Origin: Gossypium raimondii
Taxonomy: Eukaryota; Streptophyta; Magnoliopsida; Malvales; Malvaceae
Assembly (NCBI RefSeq): GCF_025698545.1
Contig: NC_068576.1
Span: forward strand, 52,052,390-52,116,389
Reading direction: 5' to 3'
Length of the DNA stretch: 64,000 nt
Positions within the stretch are counted from its first letter, which is position 1, and every line of letters starts with the position of its first letter. Below are positions 34,571 through 47,508 of this stretch, in pieces. The position numbers were made by a program, and so were the translations under genes. A model generated the notes under the pieces. It had not been told where the DNA came from, did no database searches, and saw only the letters and a list, made by a program, of their open reading frames with translations.

Positions 34571-36288
34571 AAATATTGTGGGTAATTCAGCCAAGGGTTT
34601 CATTTGATGAAAATTTTCGAATTATGGAACTGAATAATATGAGAAAACCTAATTTTTCTTAAAAGATCAGCTAGTATCCATCATTAAATTGGTGAATTGC
34701 ATTGTCTCTAGGTGTGTCGATTCAAGCTAGGAAAGGTCACCAAAGTTCGTAACATATGTAGGAGAGAGATGGGGCGAATGGGAAACAATATATATTTCCC
34801 AAATCCTTTGCCTACTTAATTGTTCACCACACGATCGTCATTTTTCTCTTGCTATATGGGTCATTGGACACTGTTGAAGCTCGGGTGGCCGGCAAAGAGG
34901 AGCAAACTTGTGAAGGAGCCCACAGATTTAGAGGAGATGATGATGATAAAGTCTGGGTTTTAATCAAGACCACAGATTTGATCCAAATGTCAAAGTGGAA
35001 TTCATGTAAATATTGTTTACATGGTTTGTGTTTCAACACTGTTGTAGTTGTTGGGGATACTTTTTTCCTCGATGAAAGGACAGAACAAAGAGTGACTTGT
35101 TAAAGTTTGTCTTAACATTAAACTTTTCTCTCTACTTTCCCACTTTATGTCTTGTTCTAATTGGTAGCTAAATCTTTTCGGGAAGAAAAATGCAGTTTAA
35201 CTGCTTTAAATCTGTTTCTTAAATACAGATAAAACTTATTTACTCATCAATCATTCACTTACCATGAAAGGGGGCGCAACGTGTACTGGTGCAGAGAGAT
35301 GGATGGTCAAAATCAGAGGTTGATTACCAGTAAAATCATGTGATTGCTTGCATTGATCATACATAGCTGAAACAGACTTCTTTAGATGAACATGAAGTGG
35401 CCTACCATTAGCCAATTGAGCAACAGCAGACAGTAAAAAGTGACCACCATTCACCAGCTCACACTGAGATCAAAGATGGGTTATCCATTTTATGCTCGTG
35501 GAGTGGTCGGTGTAGCTGTTGGCTACCGGAAACTAATAGGTTGGGCCCAATGACATAGACCAATCGGGTTATATGACTTATCTCTAATCAGTGTTCAGGC
35601 AAAGTGGGATGTTGATTGTTCAGTACTTAGCCAAGGTCAGTAGGAAAACTTCATTTCGCTTTGCCTAGCACCATTATGAAAGTCTCTTTCAGCATCATTA
35701 AAGACGACATTTTATCAACAATTGTTAAGTGTTGTTGGATGTAATAGTAACATTACATTTTCAAAAAGAAAATTCAAATTTAAATCTTTATTAAAAAGGA
35801 CAACTACACTAAAACGACAAAGAATGCCTTGTTCCATAAAATAACAGAAGTATGTGCAGTACTTGCAATCGTGAAGTTACTAGAAGCAGAAGCTGAGATC
35901 AACTAATTGATTCATACAATTATCTTTAAATCGAGTATCAAATTCAAATGAAAGCATGTGCTGAGAAGTAAAATGATGATAAATAGAATTGTTTATTGTC
36001 ATTCATCACTATGCTTTCTTGTATCTTGACATAATTATTTGGGCAGCTACACAAATAATGTAAAAAAACACTATTTCCTCCCAAAATCACACTCAGGATT
36101 ACAAGCTAACATAATTGTGTATATTCTCTACATAGTGAATAACACAATGTAGCAACTTAAGTATCTTTTTGAGGGTTGTTGATCGGAACTCTTCAGTCCC
36201 TCTGTCTGAACCAACTTCACCATCAGTTCGAGATTTTAACCTTTGCTTTTTAGTTTTACCTTGAAATACTTGACCTGTTGATGTTGGT
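34571..36288. other. Intergenic DNA, including the 3' flank of the PMT2-like gene
   Basis: One minus-strand open frame (35251-35470) reads GGHFLLSAVAQLANGRPLHV and is less AT-rich than its surroundings. It has no domain I recognise and no evident partner exons, so I do not call it a gene. Right of about 36050 is probably the PMT2-like 3' UTR. Confidence 0.4.
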
Positions 36289-39200
36289 TTATTCAGCACT
36301 GGATGTACTGTTTCCTTTGATAACACCAACCCAGTACTGTTTAACTGCAACTAGAATTTTCTCTGGCACAAGGGGACCATCCTCGTGATCATTCATCTTG
36401 GTGTCCCATCTCATGCCTCCAGCAATTTTCCTAACCTTGTTTAGGACATCGACATCATCCCGGAATATCACAGCCCCTTCAGGCCGTAAAATGCGATCCA
36501 TTTCCAGAAGGATGTCTTCAAAGCTACACCTGTATAATCATTTACACATACCATACAATTGATTAGAAACTATAGATAATGGCATCCCAAGAACGAATTC
36601 AGCATACAAAGACTTCCCTATTCCACATAATGCCATTGAAATATAACTCTTCACTTCATAAAACCTACCATTTATTATTTTTTAATTTTAAAAGGCTTAA
36701 ATGATGCAGCATGGCTGCTGTGGATGTGTGTATTGAATTATATGCTGAATGACAAGTTTGCTTCCTAATGAAACATGGCACACTGGAAAAATATGGATAA
36801 GAGACTTACTTATCTTGATACAAGCTAAAGACACCATTAGCATGAATAAGGTCATATGTTCTTGGATACGTAGAGAAACCTTCGCACCTGTCACAAATAA
36901 GAAATGAAAATGTCACAAACAGTGCCAGTGGGGTTCGTTTCTGAAGTTTCTAAAGTTATATTCAGTGGAAACAGGAGTAACTAAGAAATATGATATGACC
37001 AATTATTTCCAATGCCTGAAACTGTCACTAGCTCTGCACGTGCAAAGTGTTCGAGAGTGTCTTACCTAAGCTACTTTCAAGCTTCTCCTTTTGTGATAAC
37101 AGTATCAATTTGAGAAAGGCCTTAATTGATGTGCATTGAGTTAAACTCTATAGTAATTTATTTAACAACTAACATCACATGTCCAATATCAGGATGGTAC
37201 CAGTTGTTAATAAATTATGATAGGAGTAGATACAAAACAAGTCCTAAAATATATGTCCCCGAAAAAGTGTATAGACTTTCTAAGAGAAGTCTCATAATCA
37301 GGCTGTCTACTTTCCATTGGTTTCCATACCACAAGAAATAAAATATTTGAGGTAAACCTCCTTAATCTACTTCCCTACGATAACGGCATTGCATTTAGGA
37401 TGACAAAAAAGAAAAGGAAATCCAATAACTACAGATCATAAGAAGAATGATTGAGACATACCAGTCATGATATATTCCAATTAGACCTCTCTCATAGATC
37501 ACACCTAAGGTGTCCTTGCCAATTGTGGGCACAACATTCATCACCCAAGACTTGGGTGATTCGAGAGCTGCTGCAAATCCTCCAAGACCGGCATTCATGT
37601 CCATCACGTTTCTGTATCTTGCAGTACCAATCAATCTATTTATCCTTTTGTAAGCATTTACATGCTTCTTCCAAAGCTTATTGTCCTCTTGGTAAGATTC
37701 AACAGAGACCCCCTCAACAAGTCCTTTGGATATATGAGGAGGGACAGCAAAAAGCCTAGCTGGGAACTTCTTCAGTTCCCCTCCTGCCACTTCACTTGCA
37801 CTACTTACCTTAGGGAAAGGGGTTATGCATGTTTCCATTTTCTTGTACCTAAAACATGCCAAATAAAAGAGAGTTAAAGTGACAATACAAAAAGAAAATA
37901 AGAATAAGTTTAGAGATAGATGAGTCAGTGGAAATGAAATGAAACATAATGGTGCGCATGCAGTCCATATACACCCATAACACATTTAACCCAATACAAT
38001 TTTCTAAGAGATGATAATTTGAAGCAATGAAGAAATAGCAAAACTCTTATTGACTAGCAAATCAATATTAAATAGGAAATGCAAATATAAATAAATGAAA
38101 CTATCACACAAGTTAACTCACCAAACATCATCTGAACCCCTAGGTTTACACATATTGGCAGAATTCCTGCGGCAGGATTTGTCATTAACTTTTTTCCTAA
38201 AAATAGCAATATCTCCCTTCTCATATTTTTTCTCCCAGCAAAGTTGCTCAGCTAACTCTTCAATCTTTTTTTGCTCAGCCTTAAGATCTTCCTTAGTTCG
38301 CTTCCAAACTTGGTAGTAGGTCTTCCAATTAATTGGAGGGCCAGACAACACCCAGTATCCACCAGGCCTCAGGACTCTATCAACTTCCATTAAGTACATT
38401 CCATCTGAGTAAACAGGTACACATGTAGAAAGGTTATCAATTTCCTGGTAGTGTTGAAGTTCAACGTTGGTTTTAGAGCATTTAATTCCAACCTCTAAAC
38501 ATACTTGATTAATTAATTAATTAATTACGTGTAAGCAAATTTCAACGGCTAACACGTTCATTACTACCACTTACCATTTGCAGTCCATGGTATTAGGCAT
38601 CGAGAACACTGAGCCATATCAAATGCTCTTGATGGATATGGAAGATTAATGGATCCAAGAACACCAATTACAGCAGGCACACCTCGCTCCAGTGCAAACT
38701 GAACCTGTGCTTCATGATTGTCCCGAGGTGCAAAAGACATAGCCAGAACATTTCTCTTCAGCATGTAGGCACCCCAACTTGCAACCTACATTAAGATTTG
38801 TTGTATTAGTGCAGGTGGCTTATATTGAATCAAAATGCCAAAATGGATGCCCTGATGATGATTGTTAGCATAAAGACATAAAAGAGTTTTGATACAGGCA
38901 GGCCGTTTTGAACAAGATACCACTCCAATAGGATAAACATCATATGTGATGACTAAAACATAATGAAAGATGAAAGAATAAATTATAAGAGAAATGGAGA
39001 TTCATTAGAAAAAACTTACATGATCCTAAACAACAATTCTGCTCCTATGGGGCATAACATCTATGGGGAGGTTTTATTAAGTGAGGAATAAGCCTTTTTT
39101 TTTTCTTTTTTAGGTGATGAGAGTACTAAGCCAAGCTGGTTGAATATTCCATGCCTCACTATGGTATATCCAATGACTAAAAACAATGCTCATAAAAACT

Positions 39201-40052
39201 ATTTTAGGGGATTCAAATAATTAATAAGCTCACAGTTCTAAAATCAGTAACAAAAAATAAACTACATTGTAAATTACTAAACACCTTCTAACCATCAATC
39301 CTAGAATATCCCCCCCTCCTGGCACGTGGCACAGAAGTAAACACACGCGTAATGGCATCATTAATTCTGAAAAGGAAAGCTGTTTAACAGATTCTTGAAA
39401 ATCAACTTACTCCACAACCAGTATCCAATGCTGTTCTGACAGAACCGTCTGCTATCGGGATGACAGAGGCAAGCTCATCAATATACGCATCTGCACCTTG
39501 AGGGAACATTGTTCCTCCTCCTGGAAATTTGAACACATTTCCTTTGAACTGTACCCAGTTCTGGACAGCCTTCTCAACTGTTAGGCTTTTGTGAGGAACA
39601 TTAGCATAATGGACATAGTCACGACTCTTTGGCCATTCAAATGGTGTCATATACCCTTTGGGTGCTGGAATGAGACAGTGTAGTTTTTCTTCTTCGGGGG
39701 GACAGTGTCTTTCCCGGTAAATCATGTTATCCCTGGGAAACTTCATGGCTCGGTCTTGCTCTTGGCAAGGGGTGTAATCAGTGTATTTTACATCACACGG
39801 CTTAAACACCTGAGCTTTTGGTTTGGAAGGCTCAACAATCTCTACATCGTTGTGATGTGTTTCAAAGTTCAAATTTGTGAAGATACTGCAGTCTGCCTGC
39901 TTTGTTACTTCCAATGCTATGCTATCTCCTTTGCCAAAACCACTTCGCTGCCATGCTCCCAGAATGTAGAAGAAACAACACAAACCAATAACAGCAAATA
40001 TAGATAGTGGGCTCCGTTTTTTGTTGCCCGATGGATTGTGCTTGGATACCAT
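36289..40052 (-). CDS. PMT2: PMT2-like putative S-adenosyl-methionine-dependent methyltransferase
   Basis: This is a Golgi type II membrane protein of the plant PMT (DUF248, QUA2-related) family, thought to methylate wall polysaccharides such as pectin. Substrate assignment is inference. Exons: 40052-39411, 38785-38575, 38404-38122, 37848-37462, 36887-36810, 36529-36289. They total 613 codons, typical of the group. A short basic N-terminus ([13 protein letters not shown]) precedes one membrane segment at about residues 15-34. Family blocks follow: [43 protein letters not shown], the SAM-binding [16 protein letters not shown], the [16 protein letters not shown] block, [29 protein letters not shown], and [17 protein letters not shown] in the second half. 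It ends [11 protein letters not shown] 40052 is preferred over an upstream in-frame frame because an intron acceptor lies just 5' of it. Confidence 0.94.
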
Positions 40053-41100
40053 GATTAGAGTGGGAACCCAAAGTACGCTGTAATAGAAAGTAAGTACAAG
40101 TAATGCAAAGTTAAACGTGTAAGAGAAACTAATTATAGAGTTCCAATTGTGCAAGTATCATTATTAGACACAGTACACTTGCTTCAACCAACAACGACCA
40201 AAAAAATGTAGAGCCAAATATGAAAAGGTGGCAGGAGATCAAATATTTTCAAAACCCTATGAGTTCAGATAAATTCTAATCTCAAGCAATGACAGATATA
40301 AGCAAAAGTAGTAAATAAAGTAATCAGAATTTCAACTTTGCCACTGATAACTTTTCAAAATAACTAAAGCCAACTGAAACAAAGGGTTTCATGTGAAGCT
40401 CATCAGCAGCAGTTAGGTATATTCAGAATTGAATGGCCTTAATATATGATCTTTGATATATGTAAAGCCAATATATAAGTATGATTCTAATCATTTAGTA
40501 ACTTTAACAAAGAGATCAGTGAAACCTAATCTCAAGAACTTAACTATACAACCAAAGGGTTTTTTTTTTTCTTTTAAAGCTCTTAGACTTACCTACTGTG
40601 CTTCCAACAAGCTAAAAGTTCTCTTACACTTACCGATCTACTAATGAACAGTAAAAAAGTTCAGTTGTTTATAAATTTCCAAAACATAGACCCTTAGAAA
40701 TCAACTAAACAACAGGCATTTTCATCTAACCGATCTTAACAAATTCACCTTTATCTTTCAGCTGAAAACACAGACAGAAAAAATAAAACAGAAGATAGAC
40801 TTAAGACACAGATCCATTCATTAAAAGAAACAACATTTGATAGGTCTACGCAGAACAAACAATGAAAAAGGCAATAAAAGTGGAACAAAAACTTAAAAAG
40901 CTTGGAACTTTGAAGTAAAAAAGAAGAAATTTGGATCAAAGAAAAATACCCAGAAGAAAGGAAGAAAGAAAGAACTCCAAAGCAGAGCCCTTTTGGCTGA
41001 GTATGTGAATCTAGATCTCTGAAATACAAAATGAGTGGAGACTATTATAGTGAGAGAGAGTGTAAAGATTAATAGAAGACGTTGGCTTTACAGTGAAGGG
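40053..41100 (-). other. 5' UTR with probable leader intron of the PMT2-like gene
   Basis: The minus strand shows a TTCTATTACAG acceptor about 25 bp before the start codon. There is a candidate leader exon around 40960-41060 followed by a donor-like GGGTATTTTTC near 40940-40950. The promoter is then just right of about 41060, where GAGA repeats occur. Confidence 0.5.
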
Positions 41101-42365
41101 AGTCTTTCCTTTCCGTACCCCCTAAAAAAACAAATGTCAAATTAAGATCTAAATTATGACTTAATTTAAATATCGTATAATAATCATATTTTAACCCTAA
41201 CATATTCAATTACATTGGCAAATATGAAGAAAAATTAGATAAACAGTTTGGATCATAATAGTTGTAAATCTTTCCTTATGCCTTGACCATATAAGTTAAG
41301 TTAGTATAAGCACACAAGTCGGTGGAGACCAGTACATCATGTATTTATATCTATTTATTATGATACTATATTTTTATTTTACCAAATTTAAGTCTGATAT
41401 GCATATATTTATTCCTTGCCGACACTAAAAGAGTACAAGATGTATGCATACACAAAAAGTACAGAATTTGTGATTTATAATCTGTGGATTGAGATCTAGA
41501 TTGGAACATGAATACACAAACATTTTCCTCAGATTTTTGTTCAACTAAAAAATTAATCAGGCAGCTTTGGATCGGACCCACTTTTGTCACTATGACCGAC
41601 AGCTGATAATCATTAAAAATGGAAACGGTGCTTGGTGCACATGGCCGCATTGGTGACCACTTTGTCTTGGGAATCTCTACTGAAAGTAAGAAACTTTACT
41701 TAGTTTGCTTCTTCTCTTTTAGTTGAAACTGAAATATAGATGACTGTTTTTTAAATTTAAAAATAGTGAATAGGATAAATTAAGTTAATTATTTAATTTA
41801 GATAGATTTTATTTCAGTTAAATTTTTTAAGTTAATGATTAGGATAAACTCTAAGAATTTTTTAGATAAATTTTATTCCAGGTTAATTAAAATTAAACTC
41901 TAGTGATAAGAACAGAAAGATAGTTACTCTTTTACTGATTAGGTTTCTTTGATGGAGTTTTAACTCTAATCAATTTTCTAATGGAAGAAATAATTTGAAA
42001 TTTCTAAAAGATAGGCATTTTCTTGATCAAGGATGGTTGAAGATAAGCTTTAAGCTATTTTGCGTCTGTTCAATTTTTACAGTTTGTTACCTGTTTGATC
42101 TCAGGCCCGTGCAATGAGTGCCAGTATGGTGTTCGATGATTTGTCACGCCGAGAAATGAGAAAACCGAGTTTATGAGATTCTGATCTTTGCATTTGAAGA
42201 TGACGGGTGGAATGAAACATTCGCCGAGATTCTTACATTAAAAATATAAAAAAAGGCAACGCGCATAAGAATAATGACGTCTTTTCTCATTAGTTAAAAT
42301 TGCAATAATCACTAAAGAAGAGTCTAATGTGAACATTCGACATGCTTGCAATCGATTTTTCATCG
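41101..42365. other. Intergenic DNA between the PMT2-like gene and the 92-aa gene
   Basis: This is AT-rich to about 42050. The stretch 42090-42240 is less AT-rich and probably belongs to the 3' UTR of the small gene at 42366. No independent gene is recognised. Confidence 0.4.
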
Positions 42366-42644
42366 TCAAAAGACGACACGAAACTGGGGAGCGTCGGATC
42401 CCTTGGCGGACAGAATCTCCCAGCGGCAAGGCTCGAGCTCGTCGGACACGGGGCAGAATCCGGCTAACGTAACCTTATCTGCAGTAGCGGCTACGGACCC
42501 GAACTCGAATACCGTAACACTCTCGGACCGGGGAATTTCAACAGCGCCGTTCATTCCCGGAACGGGCTTCGGGGTCTCATCGGACTTGGGTGCTGTTTGG
42601 GTTTGAGGTTTGGAGTCACCTCTGAACCAAGAAAGAAGACCCAT
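42366..42644 (-). CDS. Conserved small plant protein of unknown function (92 aa)
   Basis: This is a single-exon frame of 92 codons, markedly GC-richer than its surroundings. It starts MGLLSWFRGDSKPQ, passes through a Pro/Lys-rich linker (PKSDETPKPVPGMNGAVEIP), then a block reading TVFEFGSVAATADKVTLAGF, then CPVSDELEPCRWEI, and ends APQFRVVF. From memory, small plant proteins of this same layout exist in other angiosperms, all uncharacterised; I do not know a function. There is no transmembrane segment or targeting peptide, although the MGLLSWF start is hydrophobic and Gly-2 could be N-myristoylated (speculative). Base composition and the intact frame argue that it is real. The start is the first ATG of the frame. 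Confidence 0.8.
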   Translation of the reverse strand: MGLLSWFRGDSKPQTQTAPKSDETPKPVPGMNGAVEIPRSESVTVFEFGSVAATADKVTLAGFCPVSDELEPCRWEILSAKGSDAPQFRVVF

Positions 42645-44207
42645 GACTATGTTGTGCGTGCTTTTCGATGGCCTGTAGGGAATTTTGGAGGACGCGAGGA
42701 TTTTATTCCAAGATGAAATTGGAAACTCCGTAAAACGCAGCGTTCATCTTCTTATTTATTTTCATTATTTTTTTGTGCATCATAAAACAGCAAACATGCT
42801 TTTTATTAAATTTGTGTGATTAAATATTTATTTCCATGTTTTATATGGATGACATAATAATAAATTTTAAAAAATTGTCATTAAATTTTATTTTGATGGT
42901 TTTATATGCATCGCATAATAATAATATTAAATTTAAAGTGGTAATTATAATGAGTATTTTTATAATGACCTTGTCAACTCAAGATAATGGAAATATAATA
43001 GGTTACAATGAGAAGTCACCACCACTCGCTATAAATTGGGTGGTTTAGAAGATCGTCTCTTGGATTAACTCTTTGATCAAGTAGGATGTATCTTATCCAA
43101 AAAGGTAGTCATTCGTTTCTTGGAAGGTACTATTATTCGTTCTTTAGGTATTCAATTTAGAGGAGGACATTTTAAGTAATTAAATTCCACGCAGGCTCAA
43201 TTGTTTTGTACCTTGATTCATAATGAATGATAATGTTATCACAGGCATCATTTACATGCACCCCATAATGACGAACTATGGTAGATTCACCACATTAATA
43301 CCTCCTGATATGAAATTTCGCATATAAATAATCCTTAAAACAATGAAAGAAGAGTCAACTCTCCAATATTATAGCCCACATTCTGCCACATTGCTCTCAG
43401 CCTATCTCTACCACCACTACCTCCGTGCTCAATATCCTTCGACTTTTTGTCCAGATAGAGTGAATCGACCTCCATCAACTCCACCACTCCCCTCCTTACA
43501 TCTCTTGTAAGATTTTAACCCAATTATGTGATTAAAAGTTTATCATTATAAATTGAAAATCTATTAGGTTACAGACATAAAAGTTACACATAACATTATA
43601 GCCGTCATCACTTAAAGTTTGCGTAATTAAAGAAAAATGTCCAACTAGAAAAACCAAATTATTGAATTTTCTTTTTTGTCAAGTCTAATAGCTAACTTCA
43701 ATTCCGCACCAAGTATGTAGTAAACTTACGAAAATCATGTTATCCTAAAAATCTTGAAATCAACTTTTATGAAATGTTAAAGATTTAATTTGTATAATAT
43801 CTAAATTTTAAAGATTTTACATCTTCCTGTGTTCATGCCACACAAAAAATATGGTAATCAATTCATTTCCATAAAAAGAAATTATATTTTTAGAGGTTTT
43901 TTTGTCTTTAGAAGCAAACATTTGGATGTAGGAATGTTTGTTTTTTCTTTTTTAACTTCGGATGTATAAATGTTGTAACTGAATTAGAAAAAACGCCTCA
44001 ATTAGACATGCATGTATGAATTTCAATATCAATTAGTTAAAATGTGAATACAATAACATTAGACATGCAATTTTCTTTTTTGCCATTATGAATTCATTCA
44101 ATTACTTTTAAAACAGCACTTCTTACACCTAAGACAAAGCAAATACTTGTCACAATATCCATCGGACACCGAAAGACCAAAGCAGTCACCTCAACACCCA
44201 CTCCAAA
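42645..44207. other. Intergenic DNA
   Basis: The left end holds the promoter of the 92-aa gene. A patch at 43030-43190 and another at 43370-43510 are less AT-rich but carry no intact frame I can name. The rest is AT-rich. Confidence 0.4.
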
Positions 44208-44800
44208 TTAAACAGTATAAGGATGAATAGATGGTAGTCCATCACCTCTCAAAACCTTCATTAAAGAGAATGGAGGTGCACGCACCCAATCTCCCATTCT
44301 CATCTCCTTTTGAGCTTGACCAGCAGTCCAATCTGACGCTTTATTAGCTTCTCTCTTGACTTTTTCTAAACAAAATCTCTTCCAGCTTTCTACCATGATC
44401 CTCGATAGATTGAACAAAAGGCAGCAATTTCCAATTTGTACTCCCACCAGCCCCTTTAGCCCGAATTTGGGTGGGGATTAAGTATGGTGAGATTCGTTTA
44501 GCTTATTTTTTGTTTCACATTATAATATCGCTATCGTATTTAATTTTATCACCATCACTATTTTTATACTAATCGCAGGTAAACCCACCGCCCATCCAAA
44601 CTCACCCTTAATCTCTTTACACATTATATCAGAGTCAGTTTCTGCAATAACTTTGTTCATCTGCTACTTAACTGCCCACTTTACCCCCCCCCGGGTCCAT
44701 AACTGCAATTGCTTCAGCTTCCTCAGCCGAATCAACATCAATCTTCTTGGCCAAGCCTGCAATCAATTCTGCTCTATCATTTCTCTAGAGAAAGCACCAT
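44208..44800 (-). pseudogene. RNase H-like (RVT_3 type) remnant of a non-LTR retroelement
   Basis: On the minus strand near 44790-44700 the reading is AELIAGLAKKIDVDSAEEAE and AIAVMD. After a frameshift at a C9 run come WAVKQMNKVIAETDSDIMC and EIKGEF. The last 80 codons (44447-44208) read EKVKREANKASDWTAGQAQK and GDWVRAPPFSLMKVL. Together these match the C-terminal RNase H-like domain of plant LINE-derived proteins, including the Glu and Asp of the ETDS block. Stops and frameshifts make it a relic. Confidence 0.7.
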
Positions 44801-45411
44801 CATTATTCATTATTAAATGTTACTATATTCTTCTTTTTGGTACGTAAATGTTACTATATTCATTATTTACTTAGGTAGTGTTCTTTTTCTTCTTAAATAA
44901 TTTTATTAGAAAAAAATTAATTAGTTACTTTCATTTATTAAATTAATAAGATTAATAAAATATTTGCTTCCAAAATAAGAAAGGAAATGAAATCTAGAAT
45001 GTAAGTTATTATCTTTTTATGGAATTATTACTTTGACGTCTATTAATTTAGTTATGATGGTTGTCATTATGATTACCACCGATTTATTCCTATGATAGAA
45101 TAGAATGCAAGAAATTTGTTATCTGTAGCTTAAAAATCCAAACATGACGTATTAAGGACAAACACAACATCATAAGCATAGACATTCAACAGAAGTGCAA
45201 AATAAGAAATATTTGAATACACAACATGATCATCTCATATATATGAACCCTGAAAAAGAGGAAAACAAATAGATGGTAGCATTAAACTTTTATTCACCCA
45301 AGGAATCCAAATTCCAAGACAGGAGGATTCCAGTTTATTGATAAGCAAAACAATTGAGCTTCTACAATGGAGTTTTTTAATTACTTCATCCCAGTTTCAG
45401 CTTCCAAGCTC

Positions 45412-45853
45412 TCAACCAACCCTGCAAAAGGAAAAGACAAATAAAAAAAAGGAATTGATGTATAAAAAAAGATAATTTTTCCACTTCATAAGAAGGTTTT
45501 ACGTACTTGGAACAATCGACATTTGGTGAAATGGTGACGGGCAAAGTGATTCCACAATTAGAAGGAAGAGCCTGAGCTAGCTGGTTATTGGGTTTAATAT
45601 TCTTAGACGCTGATTTGATGCATTCACAAGCAGCCTTCTTGTCGGCAGACGACGAGGTGGCGGATGCCAGAGCGGAGGCTCCCGCACAACAAGCGGACGG
45701 TGGTTTTCCGCTCCCCTTCGTAAGATAGTTCACGCAAGGCCTCAGGTCCTTTATCACAACACTGCACGAAATGGCAGCGTTGGAAGCTGGGGCAATCAAC
45801 AGCAGAAGCATAGTAACACCCAGAGCTGAGATTTTGATTCTCGAACCCATCAT
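45412..45853 (-). CDS. Non-specific lipid-transfer protein, type 1
   Basis: This is a small secreted protein that binds and moves lipids in the apoplast; relatives act in cuticle formation and defence. Exons: 45853-45507 and 45421-45412, giving 118 residues. The short second exon adds only the last codons (VG and stop), a usual nsLTP1 intron position. Residues 1-26 form a signal peptide (core LGVTMLLLLIAPASNA), with cleavage likely before AISC. The mature part has the full eight-cysteine pattern: C30, C40, C55-C56, C76-x-C78, C100, C114. Spacing is 9, 14, 19, 1, 21, 13, as expected for type 1. Start may be Met1 or Met2. Without the splice the frame would run on into intron sequence, so the two-exon model is preferred. 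Confidence 0.95.
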
Positions 45854-45916
45854 TGTTCTTCTGTAAAAAAGAAACCTTTGGCTTGAATCAATGACTGCTA
45901 CTTCTGATTTACCCGC

Positions 45917-45923
45917 ATTTATA
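45917..45923 (-). promoter_or_regulatory. TATA box of the lipid-transfer protein gene
   Basis: TATAAAT on the minus strand, 64 bp upstream of the start codon, fits a short leader. Confidence 0.6.
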
Positions 45924-47508
45924 GGAAGCTTTGAAGGGCTATACCCATCGATCCAAGAAAATGAGGGAAAATATTTTAAGCTAATTGTTTCTTACACCCA
46001 AGTAAGTAGGTGTGTGCTTGATGAAAGTTTTAAGTAAACCAAAGAAGCCTCGCCATGTCGGTTCATGCAGTCCTATACGAAATGAGCAACCAGCATTATG
46101 ATTTTAGCTTCTTCTTTTTCTTAACAAAAAGGGTTTCGTGAATTGATATAAAATTTATCAATTATTTACGATTTAATTAAGTAGAATTGATGTTTTAATA
46201 ACCAAATCAATTGAAAGCATTGTGAAATTAGGTTTTATATAATTTATGGTGAAGTGAGTGCTTGGTTAAGATTTAAGAATTCAAAGCTGGTGGAATTTGT
46301 ACATTAATTCAAAGACAGGAAGATTACTTCCATTACAAGACTACAAACATATTGAAAATCTATGGCTAAAGTTTTGCCATGAATGAACATCTTAACCAAA
46401 CTCCATATTAAATATATATAATACTAAAACTACCACCATACAAGTTTACTTTGGTATACCAAATTAAGTAGAATAATAAGTATATGTATTTATATTAATG
46501 ACTCTCTAACAATAAAAACAATTTATCATTATTCATAAATTTTGTGAATGAAAAATTATAAATTCAAAGAGTTTTCTCCATGTTTAGAATCTGATAGGGC
46601 ACAAATTGAAATAGTCCCTTTAAAATATTTTTTAGAAAAGAAACAAAAACTCTTTATCAATTTTTTTATATATCTACATTTAAAATAAAATTTACATCTT
46701 TATTCTTAACTCATTTTGCGAAAAGTTCATTGAAAATATTCTCAAAGTTTTAAAATACTCAAAATTTGTTTAATAAAAATATTTGATATATTTCAAACAT
46801 TTTAAGTATTTTAAAAATATATTTTAATAGCTAAGTATTGATACCTTAAATCAATAGCCGTAGTTATTTCTAGAGGTCAAAATATCGGTGCATGTACACT
46901 GTTCTAGACTATTTTAAATACAATTTTTCACAGTAACCACTAAATGAAGTGAAAATATATATTTTCTTTTTCATACCTATCTTATCGAGAGTTTTGTTGT
47001 AAATTTTTATACAAGCTTTCTTAAGAGCTTACACTTTATAAACAACCACTTATTTGTTCATTGTAATTTAAGAGTTTTAAGTCTTAAAAAATAATGTCTT
47101 GAATAGATAAGAATTATAAAGATTATACATTGGTAAAGGTAACAATCCAAAGTAGTGAAGAGAATTCTTTTTAAAAAGGGTGAACAGAAATCTTTTAATA
47201 AGTAAAGTTAATAATAAATTGCAGATAAAGTTGTAAAAATATGTCAAATTTTTTTTCTTCTTTAGAAATGAATTTTAAATTTTAATTCATATCCTTGTAG
47301 TTTTGAACTAACAAACAATATTTCATAAGTAGACATGGTATTTTGAGCTAACAAACAATATTTACTAAGTAATAAACAAAGGAAAGAAGAAAAAAATTGA
47401 CTTTGCCAATAGAGTGTCCTTTGAACATTTTTAGCACAAAAATATTCTCAACAATATGTTCTAATAGTATTTTTAAATATGATAAATTAATTTTTGGATA
47501 AATTGTAC
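45924..47508. other. AT-rich intergenic DNA between the LTP and PPR genes
   Basis: I see no gene. A short imperfect direct repeat, GAACTAACAAACAATATTTC and GAGCTAACAAACAATATTTA, lies about 40 bp apart near 47305-47365. Confidence 0.45.

Noticed and set aside
35251-35470. Minus-strand open frame reading GGHFLLSAVAQLANGRPL
   Set aside because: It looks more protein-like than its surroundings, but I recognise no family and see no partner exons. A protein search with this frame would decide; a strong plant hit would make it a pseudogene fragment.
39402-40154. Start of the PMT2-like protein at an upstream in-frame position
   Set aside because: The extra N-terminal residues come from intron sequence. 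A TTCTATTACAG acceptor lies just before the family-typical MVSKHNPSG start.
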